A stretch of DNA of 64,000 nucleotides from the NCBI GenBank assembly GCA_026874595.1, contig CM049311.1:36063176-36127175 (forward strand), read 5' to 3'. The position numbers were made by a program, and so were the translations under genes. The notes beneath the pieces were generated by a model. It saw only the letters and a program-made list of their open reading frames with translations, had not been told where the DNA came from and ran no database searches. This DNA comes from Sipunculus nudus. Taxonomy: Eukaryota > Annelida > Sipuncula > Golfingiida > Sipunculidae. This document shows, in pieces, positions 13,501 to 24,906 of this stretch (position 1 is its first letter; every line of letters begins with the position of its first letter).

Positions 13501-16500
13501 AGATGTTTGATAGTCAAGGAAGGGGAGGCTTGTAGATGTTAGAGAGTCAAGGAAGGGGAGGCTTGTAGATGTAAGATAGACACGGAAGGGGAGGCTTGTA
13601 GATGTTTGATAGTCAAGGAAGGTGAGGCTTTTAGATGTTAGATAGTCAATGAAGTGGAAGCTTTTAGATGTTTGATAGTCAAGGAAGGGGGGGGGGGGCT
13701 TTTAGATGTTTGATAGTCAAGGAAAGGGAGGCTTTTAGATGTTTGATAGTCAAGGAAGGGGAGGCTTATAGATGTTAGAGAGTCAAGGAAGGGGAGGCTT
13801 GTAGATGTTAGAGAGTCAAGGAAGAAGAGGCTTGTAGATGTTAGAGAGTCAAGGAAGAAGAGGCTTATAGATGTTTGATAGTCAAGAAAGGGGAGGCTTT
13901 TAGATGTTTGAGAGTCAAGGAATGGGAGGCTTGCAGATGTTAGATAGTCAAGGAAGTGGAGGTTTGTAGATGTCATAGAGTCAAGGAAGGGGAGGATTGT
14001 AGATGTTAGAGAGTCAAGGACGGGGAAGCGTGTAGATGTTAGAGAGTCAAGGAAGGGGAGGCTTGTAGATGTTAGAGAGTCAAGGAAGAAGAGGCTTACA
14101 GATGTTTGATAGTCAAGGAAGGGGAGGCTTATAGATGTTAGAGAGTCAAGGAAGGGGAGACTTGTAGATGTTAGAGAGTCAAGGAAGGGGAGGCTTGTAG
14201 ATGTTAGAGAGTCAAGGAAGGGGAGGCTTGTAGATGTTAGAGAGTCAAGGAAGGGGAGGCTTGTAGAAGTTAGAGAGTCAAGGAAGAAGAGGCTTATAGA
14301 TGTTAGATAGTCAAGGAAGGGGAGGCTTTAAGATGTTTGATAGTCAAGGAAGGGGAGGCTTGTAGATGTTAGAGAGTCAAGGAAGGGGAGGCTTGTAGAT
14401 GTAAGATAGACACGGAAGGGGAGGCTTGTAGATGTTTGATAGTCAAGGAAGGTGAGGCTTTTAGATGTTAGATAGTCAATGAAGTAGAGGCTTTTAGATG
14501 TTTGATAGTCAAGGAAGGGGGGGGGGGGCTTTTAGATGTTTGATAGTCAAGGAAAGGGAGGCTTTTAGATGTTTGATAGTCAAGGAAGGGGAGGCTTATA
14601 GATGTTAGAGAGTCAAGGAAGGGGAGGCTTGTAGATGTTAGAGAGTCAAGGAAGAAGAGGCTTGTAGATGTTAGAGAGTCAAGGAAGAAGAGGCTTATAC
14701 ATGTTTGATAGTCAAGAAAGGGGAGGCTTTTAGATGTTTGAGAGTCAAGGAATGGGAGGCTTGCAGATGTTAGATAGTCAAGGAAGTGGAGGTTTGTAGA
14801 TGTTATAGAGTCAAGGAAGGGGAGGCTTGTAGATGTTAGAGAGTCAAGGACGGGGAAGCTTGTAGATGTTAGAGAGTCAAGGAAGGGGAGGCTTGTAGAT
14901 GTTAGAGAGTCAAGGAAGAAGAGGCTTACAGATATTTGATAGTCAAGGAAGGGGAGGCTTATAGATGTTAGAGAGTCAAGGAAGGGGAGACTTGTAGATG
15001 TTAGAGAGTCAAGGAAGGGGAGGCTTGTAGATGTTAGAGAGTCAAGGAAGGGGAGGCTTGTAGATGTTAGAGAGTCAAGGAAGAAGAGGCTTACAGATGT
15101 TTGATAGTCAAGGAAGGGGAGGCTTATAGATGTTAGAGAGTCAAGGAAGGGGAGACTTGTAGATGTTAGAGAGCCAAGGAAGGGGAGGCTTGTAGATGTT
15201 AGAGAGTCAAGGAAGGGGAGGCTTGTAGATGTTAGAGAGTCAAGGAAGGGGAGGCTTGTAGATGTTAGAGAGTCAAGGAAGAAGAGGCTTGTAGATGTTA
15301 GAGAGTCAAGGAAGAAGAGGCTTATAGATGTTTGATAGTCAAGAAAGGGGAGGCTTTTAGATGTTTGAGAGTCAAGGAATGGGAGGTTTGCAGATGTTAG
15401 ATAGTCAAGGAAGTGGAGGTTTGTAGATGTTAGAGAGTCAAGGAAGGGGAGGCTTGTAGATGTTAGAGAGTCAAGGACGGGGAAGCTTGTAGATGTTAGA
15501 GAGTCAAGGAAGGGGAGGCTTGTAGATGTTAGAGAGTCAAAGAAGAAGAGGCTTACAGATGTTTGATAGTCAAGGAAGGGGAGGCTTATAGATGTTAGAG
15601 AGTCAAGGAAGGGAAGACTTGTAGATATTTGAGAGTCAAGGAAGGGGAGGCTTGTAGATGTTAGAGAGTCAAGGAAGGGGAGGCTTGTTGATGTTAGAGA
15701 GTCAAGGAAGGGGAGGCTTGTAGATGTTAGAGAGTCAAGGAAGGGGAGGCTTGTAGATTTTAGAGAGTCAAGGAAGGGGAGGCTTGTAGATGTTAGAGAG
15801 TAAAGGAAGGGGAGGCTTATAGATGTTAGAGAGTCAAGGAAGTGGAGGCTTATAGATGTTTGATAGTCAAGGAAGGGGAGCCTTATAGATGTTTGATAGT
15901 AAAGGAAGGGGAGGCTTATGTTTGTTAGAGAGTCAAGGACGGGGAAGCTTGTAGATGTTACAGAGTCAAGGAAGGGGAGGCTTGTAGATGTTAGAGAGTC
16001 AAGGAAGGGGAGGCTTGTAGATGTTAGAGAGTCAAGGAAGAAGAGGCTTACAGATGTTTGATAGTCAAGGAAGGGGAGGCTTATAGATGTTTGAGAGTCA
16101 AGGAAGGGGAGGCTTGTAGATGTTAGAGAGTCAAGGAAGGGGAGGCTTGTTGATGTTAGAGAGTCAAGGAAGGGGAGGCTTGTAGAAGTTAGAGAGTCAA
16201 GGAAGAAGAGGCTTATAGATGTTAGATAGTCAAGGAAGGGGAGGCTTTAAGATGTTTGATAGTCAAGGAAGTGGAGGCTTGTAGATGTTAGAGAGTCAAG
16301 GAAGGGGAGGCTTGTAGATGTAATATAGACACGGAAGGGGAGCCTTATAGATGGTAGATAGTCAAGGAAGGGGAGGCTTTAAGATGTTTGATAGTCAAGG
16401 AAGGGGAGGCTTGTAGATGTGAGAGACTAGGAAGGGGAGGCTTGTAGATGTAAGATAGACACGGAAGGGGAGGCTTGTAGATGTTTGATAGTCAAGGAAG

Positions 16501-16814
16501 GTGAGGCTTGTAGATGTTAGAGAGTCAAGGAAGAAGAGGCTTGTAGATGTTAGAGAGTCAAGGAAGAAGAGGCTTATAGATGTTTGATAGTCAAGAAAGG
16601 GGAGGCTTTTAGATGTTTGAGAGTCAAGGAATGGGAGGCTTGCAGATGTTAGATAGTCAAGGAAGTGGAGGTTTGTAGATGTTAGAGAGTCAAGGAAGGG
16701 GAGGCTTGTAGATGTTAGAGAGTCAAGGACGGGGAAGCTTGTAGATGTTAGAGAGTCAAGGAAGGGGAGGCTTGTAGATGTTAGAGAGTCAAGGAAGAAG
16801 AGGCTTACAGATGT
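10545..16814. repeat. Central satellite segment, mostly type-B units
   Basis: This stretch is dominated by type-B units reading GAGAGTCAAGGAAGGGGAGG and CTTGTAGATGTTA. It also contains smaller repeated blocks. A unit with ATGTTGGAGAGTAAAGG recurs at 12,051 and 13,173, an offset of about 1,122 bp (34 units). A segment with a 12-G run recurs at 13,687 and 14,517, an offset of 830 bp. Variants such as GGAAGAAGAGG (a purine-only change in the core) recur every few units, marking sub-blocks. Confidence 0.85.
10681..10692 (+). repeat. G-run variants inside satellite units
   Basis: In a minority of units the core GGGGAGG is replaced by an uninterrupted run of G: 9 G at 1682-1690, 12 at 10,681-10,692, 12 at 13,687-13,698, 12 at 14,517-14,528, 13 at 18,016-18,028, 12 at 18,119-18,130, about 13-14 near 19,373 and 15 at 19,642-19,656. 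The run sits at the same place in the unit each time, so these are copies of one mutant unit whose run length has drifted by slippage. Confidence 0.85.
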
Positions 16815-19530
16815 TTGATAGTCAAGGAAGGGGAGGCTTATAGATGTTAGAGAGTCAAGGAAGGGAAAACTTGTAGATGTTTGAGAGTCATGGAGGGGGA
16901 GGCTTGTAGATGTTAGAGAGTCAAGGAAGGGGAGGCTTATACATGTTAGAGAGTCAAGGAAGAAGAGGCTTATAGATGTTTGATAGTCAAGGAAGGGGAG
17001 GCTTATAGATGTTAGAGAGTCAAGGAAGGGTAGGCTTGTAGATGTTAGAGAGTCAAGGAAAGGGAGGCTTGTAGACGTAAGAGAGTCAAGGAAGGGGAGG
17101 CTTAAAGATCTTAGAGAGTCAAGGAAGGGGAGGCTTATAGATGTTTGATAGTCAAGGAAGGGGAGGCTTATAGATGTTTGATAGTCAAGGAAGGGGAGGC
17201 TTATAGATGTTAGAGAGTCAAGGAAGGGGAGGCTTGTAGATGTTAGAGAGTCAAGGAAGGGGAGGTTTGTAGATGTTAGATAGTCAAGGAAGGGGAGGCT
17301 TAGAGATGTTAGAGAATCATGAAGGGGAGCCCTAAAGATGATAGATAGTCAAGGAAGGGGAGGCTTATAGATATTTGATATTCTAGGAAGGGGAGGCTTA
17401 TAGATGTAAGATAGTCTAGGAAGGGAAGGCTTGTAGATGTTAGATAGTCAAGGAAGGGGAGGATTATAGATGTAAGAGAGTCATGAAGGGGAGGCTTATG
17501 GATGTTAGAGAGTGAAGGAAGGGGAGGCTTATAGATGTTAGAGAGTCAAGGAAGGGGAGGCTTGTAGGTGTTAGAGAGTCAAGGAAGGGGAGGCTTATAG
17601 ATGTTAGAGAGTCAAGGAAGAAGAGGCTTATAGATGTTTGATAGTCAAGGAAGGGGAGGCTTATAGATGTTAGAGAGTCAAGGAAGGGGAGGCTTGCAGA
17701 TGTTAGAGAGTCAAGGAAGTGGAGGCTTGTAGATGTTAGAGAGTCAAGGAAGGGGAGGCATGTAGATGTTAGAGAGTCAAGGAAGAAGAGGCATATAGAT
17801 GTTAGATAGTCAAGGAAGGGGAGGCTTTTAGATGTTTGATAGTCAAGGAAAGGGAGGCTTGTAGATGTTAGAGAGTCAAGGAAGTGGAGACTTGTAGATG
17901 TAAAATAGACAAGGAAGGGGAGGCTTGTACATGTTTGATAGTCAAGGAAGGTGAGGCTTTTAGATGTTTGATAGACAATGAAGCTGAGCCTTTTAGATGT
18001 TAGATAGTCAAGGAAGGGGGGGGGGGGGTTTAGATGTTTGATAGTCAAGGAAAGGGAGGCTTTTAGATGTTTGATAGACAATGAAGCTGAGCCTTTTAGA
18101 TGTTAGATAGTCAAGGAAGGGGGGGGGGGGTTTAGATGTTTGATAGTCAAGGAAAGGGAGGCTTTTAGATGTTTGATAGTCAAGGAAGGGGAGGCTTATA
18201 GATGTTAGAGAGTCAAGGAAGGGAAAACTTGTAGATGTTTGAGAGTCATGGAGGGGGAGGCTTGTAGATGTTAGAGAGTAAAGGAAGGGGAGGCTTATAC
18301 ATGTTAGAGAGTCAAGGAAGAAGAGGCTTATAGATGTTTGATAGTCAAGGAAGGGGAGGCTTATAGATGTTAGAGAGTCAAGGAAGGGTAGGCTTGTAGA
18401 TGTTAGAGAGTCAAGGAAAGGGAGGCTTGTAGACGTAAGAGAGTCAAGGAAGGGGAGGCTTAAAGATGTTAGAGAGTCAAGGAAGGGGAGGCTTATAGAT
18501 GTTTGATAGTCAAGGAAGGGGAGGCTTATAGATGTTTGATAGTCAAGGAAGGGGAGGCTTATAGATGTTAGAGAGTCAAGGAAGGGGAGGCTTGTAGATG
18601 TTAGAGAGTCAAGGAAGGGGAGGTTTGTAGATGTTAGATAGTCAAGGAAGGGGAGGCTTAGAGATGTTAGAGAATCATGAAGGGGAGCCCTAAAGATGAT
18701 AGATAGTCAAGGAAGGGGAGGCTTATAGATATTTGATATTCTAGGAAGGGGAGGCTTATAGATGTAAGATAGTCTAGGAAGGGAAGGCTTGTAGATGTTA
18801 GATAGTCAAGGAAGGGGAGGATTATAGATGTAAGAGAGTCATGAAGGGGAGGCTTATGGATGTTAGAGAGTGAAGGAAGGGGAGGCTTATAGATGTTAGA
18901 GAGTCAAGGAAGGGGAGGCTTGTAGGTGTTAGAGAGTCAAGGAAGGGGAGGCTTATAGATGTTAGAGAGTCAAGGAAGAAGAGGCTTATAGATGTTTGAT
19001 AGTCAAGGAAGGGGAGGCTTATAGATGTTAGAGAGTCAAGGAAGGGGAGGCTTGCAGATGTTAGAGAGTCAAGGAAGTGGAGGCTTGTAGATGTTAGAGA
19101 GTCAAGGAAGGGGAGGCATGTAGATGTTAGAGAGTCAAGGAAGAAGAGGCATATAGATGTTAGATAGTCAAGGAAGGGGAGGCTTTTAGATGTTTGATAG
19201 TCAAGGAAAGGGAGGCTTGTAGATGTTAGAGAGTCAAGGAAGTGGAGACTTGTAGATGTAAAATAGACAAGGAAGGGGAGGCTTGTACATGTTTGATAGT
19301 CAAGGAAGGTGAGGCTTTTAGATGTTTGATAGACAATGAAGCTGAGCCTTTTAGATATTAGATAGTCAAGGAAGGGGGGGGGGGGGTTTAGATGTTTGAT
19401 AGTCAAGGAAAGGGAGGCTTTTAGATGTTTGATAGTCAAGGAAGGGGAGGCTTATAGATGTTAGAGAGTCAAGGAAGGGGAGGCTTGTAGATGTTAGAGA
19501 GTCAAGGAAGTGGAGACTTGTAGATGTAAA
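16815..19530. repeat. Two adjacent 1,358-bp higher-order blocks of the satellite
   Basis: Bases about 16,815-18,172 recur at about 18,173-19,530 with an offset of 1,358. Landmarks include GGGAAAACTTGTAGATG (16,862 and 18,220) and the truncated unit GGGGAGCCCTAAAGATG. The first block carries an extra local duplication of about 105 bp around its G-run (about 17,972-18,180). A partial third copy follows at about 20,095-20,690, recognisable from GAGAGTCATGGAGGGGGAGG and GGGGAGCCCTAAAGATG. Confidence 0.85.
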
Positions 19531-21212
19531 ATAGACAAGGAAGGGGAGGCTTGTTCATGTTTGATAGTCAAGGAAGGTGAGGCTTTTAGATGTTTGATAG
19601 ACAATGAAGCTGAGCCTTTTAGATGTTAGATAGTCAAGGAAGGGGGGGGGGGGGGGTTTAGATGTTTGATAGTCAAGGAAAGGGAGGCTTTTAGAAGTTT
19701 GATAGTCAAGGAAGGGGAGGCTTATAGATGTTAGAGAGTCAAGGAAGGGGAGGCTTGTAGATGTTAGAGAGTCAAGGAAGGGGAGGCTTGTAGATGTTAG
19801 AGAGTCAAGGAAGGGGAGGCTTATAGATGTTTGATAGTCAAGGAAGGGGAGGCTTATAGATGTTTGATAGTCAAGGAAGGGGAGGCTTATAGATGTTTGA
19901 TAGTCAAGGAAGGGGAGGCTTATAGATGTTAGAGAGTCAAGGAAGGGGAGGCTTATAGATGTTTGATAGTCAAGGAAGGGGAGGCTTATAGATGTTTGAT
20001 AGTCAAGGAAGGGGAGGCTATTAGATGTTTGATAGTCAAGGAAGGGGAGGCTTATAGATGTTAGAGAGTCAAGGAAGGGGAGGCTTGTAGATGTTAGAGA
20101 GTCATGGAGGGGGAGGCTTGTAGATGTTAGAGAGTCAAGGAAGGGGAGGCTTATACATGTTAGAGAATCAAGGAAGAAGAGGCTTATAGATGTTTGATAG
20201 TCAAGGAAGGGGAGGCTTATAGATGTTAGAGAGTCAAGGAAGGGGAGGCTTGTAGATGTTAGAGAGTCAAGGAAGGGGAGGCTTGTAGACGTAAGAGAGT
20301 CAAGGAAGGGGAGGCTTAAAGATCTTAGAGAGTCAAGGAAGGGGAGGCTTATAGATGTTTGATAGTCAAGGAAGGGGAGGCTTATAGATGTTTGATAGTC
20401 AAGGAAGGGGAGGCTTATAGATGTTAGAGAGTCAAGGAAGGGGAGGCTTGTAGATGTTAGAGAGTCAAGGAAGGGGAGGTTTGTAGATGTTAGATAGTCA
20501 AGGAAGGGGAGGCTTAGAGATGTAAGAGAATCATGAAGGGGAGCCCTAAAGATGATAGATAGTCAAGGAAGGGGAGGCTTATAGATATTTGATATTCTAG
20601 GAAGGGGAGGCTTATAGATGTAAGATAGTCACGGAAGGGAAGGCTTGTAGATGTTAGATAGTCAAGGAAGGGGAGGATTATAGATGTTAGAGAGTCATTA
20701 AGGGGAGGCTTATGGATGTTAGAGAGTGAAGGAAGGGGAGGCTTATAGATGTTAGAGAGTCAAGGAAGGTGACGCTAATAGAGGATATATAGTCCAGAAA
20801 GAGGAGGGTTATAGGTGTTTGATAGACAAGGAAGGGGAGGCTTATGGATGTTAGAGAGTCAAGGAAGGGGAGGCTTACAGATGTTAGAGAATCAAGGAAG
20901 GGGAGGCTAATAGAGGATAGATAGTCAAGGAAGGGGAGGCTTATAGATGTTTGATAGTCAAGGAAGGGGAGGCTTATAGATGTTTGATATTCAAGAAAGG
21001 GGAGGCTTATAGAGGATAGATAGTCAAGGAAAGGGAGGCTTATATATGTTTGATAGTCCAGGAAGGGGAGGCTTGTAGATGTTAGATAGTCAAGGAAGGG
21101 GAGGCTTATAGATGTTAGAGAGTCAAGGAAGGGGAGGCTTATAGATGTTAGAGAGTCAAGGAAGGGGAGGCTTATAGATGTTAGAGAGTCAAGGAAAGGA
21201 GGGTTGTTGATG

Positions 21213-22005
21213 AGTTTAATTCTGTATCAATATTTGGGGAAAATATTTTGTTGAGTACAAAACCATTGACATCATATTTTTTTATAATTTTTCCTCTGCC
21301 AGTTTCTGTTTGCGCTAGATCTCCATTATGAAATTTGAGCACAAAATTAATCCTATGTCGCAGATTTACAGCTAATATTATTTAAGACGTTAACATTATT
21401 TCGGAGGTCGTACGCTCTATAGCTTTTTCCCGTTATTGCTCGGTTACTGGCTTGAGATGGAGGGTTTCCGTTGACCGCTTGCATATATATAACTATGAAA
21501 TGTTGCCTACTGCTGGCCTGTCACACTGGATGAGGCAATGGTCATTTATTATCTATTTTGCAGATTCAAGAAAAATCTTTCATCTGAGGTCATTTAAACT
21601 GACGTTTCTCAAAATAGCTTACTCTTGTCCACCCACATCTGATCTACACATTGAGCTTAAATTACTAGAAATAATTCATTTGTTTATCGGCAGAGGCTCA
21701 ATAAATACATATGGACTCATCATCATATTATTTCCAATACACGACATCTGGTCTTTGGACGTTTAATTTGTCTTGCCCTCCAACGCTTCTGGTAGTTTTT
21801 ACCATCTATTCACGCCTCATAAATTTCTTGTAAGGGATGGCGATGCGATCTGACATTTCCAATACCTTTCCGACCTAATTCATTCATCAGGCGGGTCTTG
21901 ATGACGTATGTGATGAATTTAGGTAGAAGGAGCAGATCACAGAATATTATTATTTTTTTTTTAATAAACAAGACATAATTTCAATTTCGCTGGATCATGG
22001 ATTGT

Positions 22006-22007
<2 letters not shown>
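21213..22007. other. Unique AT-rich flank of the satellite, no gene recognised
   Basis: The satellite stops at about 21,212 (last core GTCAAGGAAAGGAGGG) and the sequence becomes unique and AT-rich. The longest open frame is 104 codons (21,452-21,766, plus). Its translation shows no recognised motif, so it is probably chance. Confidence 0.6.
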
Positions 22008-22073
<66 letters not shown>

Positions 22074-22074
22074 A
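22008..22074. repeat. (AAT)n followed by (ATT)n palindromic microsatellite
   Basis: About 11 AAT units (22,008-22,042) are followed, after a TTG interruption, by about 10 ATT units. The two halves are reverse complements, so the tract can fold into a hairpin of about 30 bp. Confidence 0.9.
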
Positions 22075-22258
22075 ACAAAATATCAATAATAACAACAATA
22101 ATAATAACAATAACAACACTGATAATATCATTTACAGTAATAATAATGAAATAAATAATAATTCGAAGAAGAAGAAGAGGACTAAACCTCATGCACAAGT
22201 AAATTTATGTTTATGATATTTTAATGAATGTGAATGTATATGTTGATATGTGGAAATT

Positions 22259-22261
<3 letters not shown>

Positions 22262-22312
<51 letters not shown>
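22262..22312. repeat. (TA)n microsatellite
   Basis: About 25 uninterrupted TA units. Similar TA tracts occur at 23,144-23,189, 35,295-35,351, 35,931-35,996, 36,850-36,925, 40,889-40,915, 41,637-41,668 and 50,332-50,373. Confidence 0.95.
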
Positions 22313-22316
<4 letters not shown>

Positions 22317-22382
22317 CGGAACCCAATATCAACAGATCACGTATGCGTAAACATTGTCATGGAGATTAAAAAAAGCAGATTC

Positions 22383-23138
22383 TGTAACACTAGGCACCGT
22401 GAAATGTCTAGGGGAATGAATAAAGAAGTCAGTGGTTTTTTGTTTACAAATAACTATAATCTATTCTTAAAACAACCCAAACATTACAATCCACTAAATC
22501 AACACAATTTTACAGTATAACAGCAGTATAACAGCAAATCAATACAATCACACAGTAAAATAAACAAAGTGCACAGTACCTGGATACCACCACTGTCCCA
22601 GCAATATATCCTTCAAAATGTATAAACCGGACGAACAGTGCCCACAAATTCTCTGAGAGAATAACAGTCCAATGTAAAGCTCTTGTAACAATCCCGAAAG
22701 TAAACTGAAGACCAAATAAGATTCGTCACAAATCCAGACGAGATCTGAAGAAAATCTAATTGCCGCAATTTTCGGAATAGCCACAAACTGACATACACGC
22801 TTCTGTGTCCGCTGGAATATTCTCTCACCTCTCCCGGCTCTAAAACACAGCATCTTTGTATAACTTTTCATCTCAAGCCGAGAATTTTCCATTTCTCGAA
22901 CAATCTAAAGAACCTAACATAATAAACACGCTCAAAAACATACTAGAACACTGTGTATCTATACGCCAGGGTTCAACCAATGCGGATTAAACGAAGCCTG
23001 CAACATCCGGCCAAGCGAGGCCGCTACAACACGAGCTGCGCGTAGCACACGAACCAAATGTCAACAGCGCATGGAGCACCCCTGCGCACAATAAAAGAAA
23101 CACATTCAAGACCACGCACACAATAAAAAGGACACCTG

Positions 23139-23143
<5 letters not shown>
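22383..23143 (-). mobile_element. Solo LTR of a Ty3/gypsy-type retrotransposon, minus strand
   Basis: Read on the minus strand, this 761-bp segment begins TGTTGCAGGTGTCC and ends CCTAGTGTTACA. It is homologous along its length to the LTR at 28,324-29,117. Shared blocks include AGCGGCCTCGCTTGGCCGGA, GGTTTAATCCGCATTGG and TCTCTGAGAGAATTTGTGGG. The ends follow the TG...CA rule of LTRs. No internal retroviral-type coding sequence adjoins it, so it is a solo LTR. I see no convincing target-site duplication (GATTC on one side, ATATA on the other). Bases 22,548-22,892 contain an open frame on the minus strand that is only LTR sequence. Confidence 0.85.

Positions 23144-23189
<46 letters not shown>
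23144..23189. repeat. (TA)n microsatellite abutting the solo LTR
   Basis: About 23 TA units begin immediately at the LTR end at 23,143, so the element either inserted at a TA tract or the tract later expanded over its edge. Confidence 0.9.
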
Positions 23190-23191
<2 letters not shown>

Positions 23192-24902
23192 TTTTATATG
23201 ACGTTTTACAGGAGCTGCCGCTATCTTGCGTTGTGTGTTGTTTTCTAGATTAAGAAATCAATTAAGTTATAAATACTGAAAACGGACGAAACGAATGAAA
23301 CCGTAAACAAAATTATCCCTCTTGTGTTATTTATATTGTGCTAAATCTGGCCAAACTTAAAATCAACTGCTGAATCTTGCATAGATCTCTTTTACATGCA
23401 TGCGGCATGCCTATCGAACCAAAAGAGTGAATATAACGAAAAGCCCCTTCTGTGCAAGTCTAATTGTTTTGACTGACTGGAGGGAAAATACGCAAAACTC
23501 CTTTTTGTCTGTACGATTAAACTTATATTGCCATGTTAATTACTAGGGAATAGGTATTTTTCTTTATTGGACTGACTTTAATGTAGAACGTAGAACATTT
23601 TGCCATCTGCTTCTAAAGTGTGGTCCTCCCCCGCGGAAGTATTCATGTTGGCGTCAAGCAACAAAATTATATTTTTTGCTAACCACATCCTGTTTGGACA
23701 GTCATTTACAATGTTGTGTTGGCCCAAAAGATTACTAGAAAGTTAGAAAAGCCATATCAAGCAATTAACGGTTGTAATTAAAATAAGGTGCTTGAGAAAA
23801 TAAGTAACATTTTCTTATTAGAGCAGAGATAAATTTTATTTTTATTTTATCATAGTTTACTGCATGAAAGGTGAAACAATGGAAGGTAAAATTAATGATG
23901 TTAATTTTACATCATCATCGGTTATTATAATGATATTAAGAAGATAAAATAAAAATTAATTTGTTTTAATCATATGTATAATAGGCGGCCTCCCAAATAC
24001 TTTCCAACTGAGCGATGATATGATTAAATAAATATGTACAGGTAATTCCATACGTTAAACTTGTAGGTTTTCGTGGACGCTTGTGATCCGGTATGGTGTT
24101 TTTTACCCAAAGTACCAGGTCCGCAAGTGTTGAATGATTTCGGGTTTTCTATATAGATTTGATCAAATAAAAATACAGTTTTTTTCATTGACCAGCTGAA
24201 AGACGTAAGATGTGCTTCGGCAAGTATCTAAGTTTTAGTTCTATATTGTCTTGCTTGATATTTTAGAGCAATATGATTTATTAACTGACAGTTTAAAATA
24301 TGATTTCTTAAGAACATTTCAGTTTATTTTACTCTTTTATACAAAAAAAGATAGTCTTGATTCGTCTTAATATTTCAATACATAAAGAGGATACAATTAG
24401 GTATTAGCATACATGCAGTGTGAATTAGATTTTGGGATTTTAGGATTTTGTATTGAATGCAAATAGCCATAAAACGATTGCGTTATCGCTTACAATTTTA
24501 CTTGTCGCATATCTCTTTCTTTCTTTTTTTTTGGCCTTAAATTTATTGGGTACATCAGCTATGTAAATAATTCGTCTCAATGCACTTAAATTTCTCAGAA
24601 AACATGTTACATGGAGAACGAGCTCAACCTACTCCATACATAGAAGTTAAAAACTTTAAACTTTAAATTAATAATATATAAACAAGCCTAACGGAAAACA
24701 GGTTAACCCCGCACTGCTAAGTTAGCCCCTTCGCTGAACCTCTGAAATCGCAGGGGGTCAGAAATCGATTTAAGATTACCCCCAGTAATCTGTGCATATT
24801 AAACATGAAATCCTTAAAGTCTTATAATAACATATCACTTATCATATGGCTACATTCATTCCCATTCAACAGACAGTGTCACCAACAAGGCTTATGTCAA
24901 TC
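23190..24902. other. Intergenic or intronic DNA, nothing recognised
   Basis: AT-rich unique sequence without a long open frame, tandem repeat or recognisable transposon terminus. Confidence 0.5.
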
Positions 24903-24906
24903 TTAA

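Larger units (their letters stand above)
1..21212. repeat. 33-bp satellite array, about 640 units
   Basis: A continuous tandem array of a 33-bp unit fills the first third of the window and begins left of base 1. The unit reads approximately GATAGTCAAGGAAGGGGAGG followed by CTTTTAGATGTTT. Two main flavours are seen. Type A has TTGATAGTC and CTTTTAGATG and dominates about 1-6,200. Type B has TAGAGAGTC and CTTGTAGATG and dominates about 7,500-17,000. Some units are 32 bp or shorter, for example those reading GATAATCATGAAGGGG. The plus strand is strongly purine-rich, with a 13-base polypurine core AAGGAAGGGGAGG in each unit. Open frames in several phases (11-residue periodic translations such as SLTIKHLKASP or SLPFLDYQTSK on the minus strand and VKEVEAFRCLI on the plus strand) follow from the 33-bp period and stop wherever a unit has an indel. 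I see no splice sites, promoter or non-repetitive protein part, so I call it non-coding satellite. Confidence 0.97.

Noticed and set aside
114-19439. Long open frames on both strands inside the satellite (for example 114-983 minus, 1138-2124 minus, 610-1074 plus)
   Set aside because: They exist because the unit is 33 bp and lacks stops. They overlap each other on both strands, end at unit indels or G-run changes, and have no unique sequence, promoter or splice sites.
1-21212. CRISPR-like direct repeats of about 33 bp
   Set aside because: The repeats are head-to-tail without unique spacers and are not identical, and the setting is eukaryotic.
1-21212. Polypurine units as triplex-forming or stable quadruplex DNA
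   Set aside because: The polypurine core is only 13 bases per unit and mirror symmetry is short; two-tetrad quadruplexes are possible but cannot be judged from sequence alone except at the long G-runs.
21452-21766. 104-codon open frame next to the satellite
   Set aside because: No motif, no splice context and a composition like the AT-rich flank.
22548-22892. 114-codon open frame on the minus strand
   Set aside because: It lies wholly inside the solo LTR and is matched by the non-coding LTR copy at 28,324-29,117.
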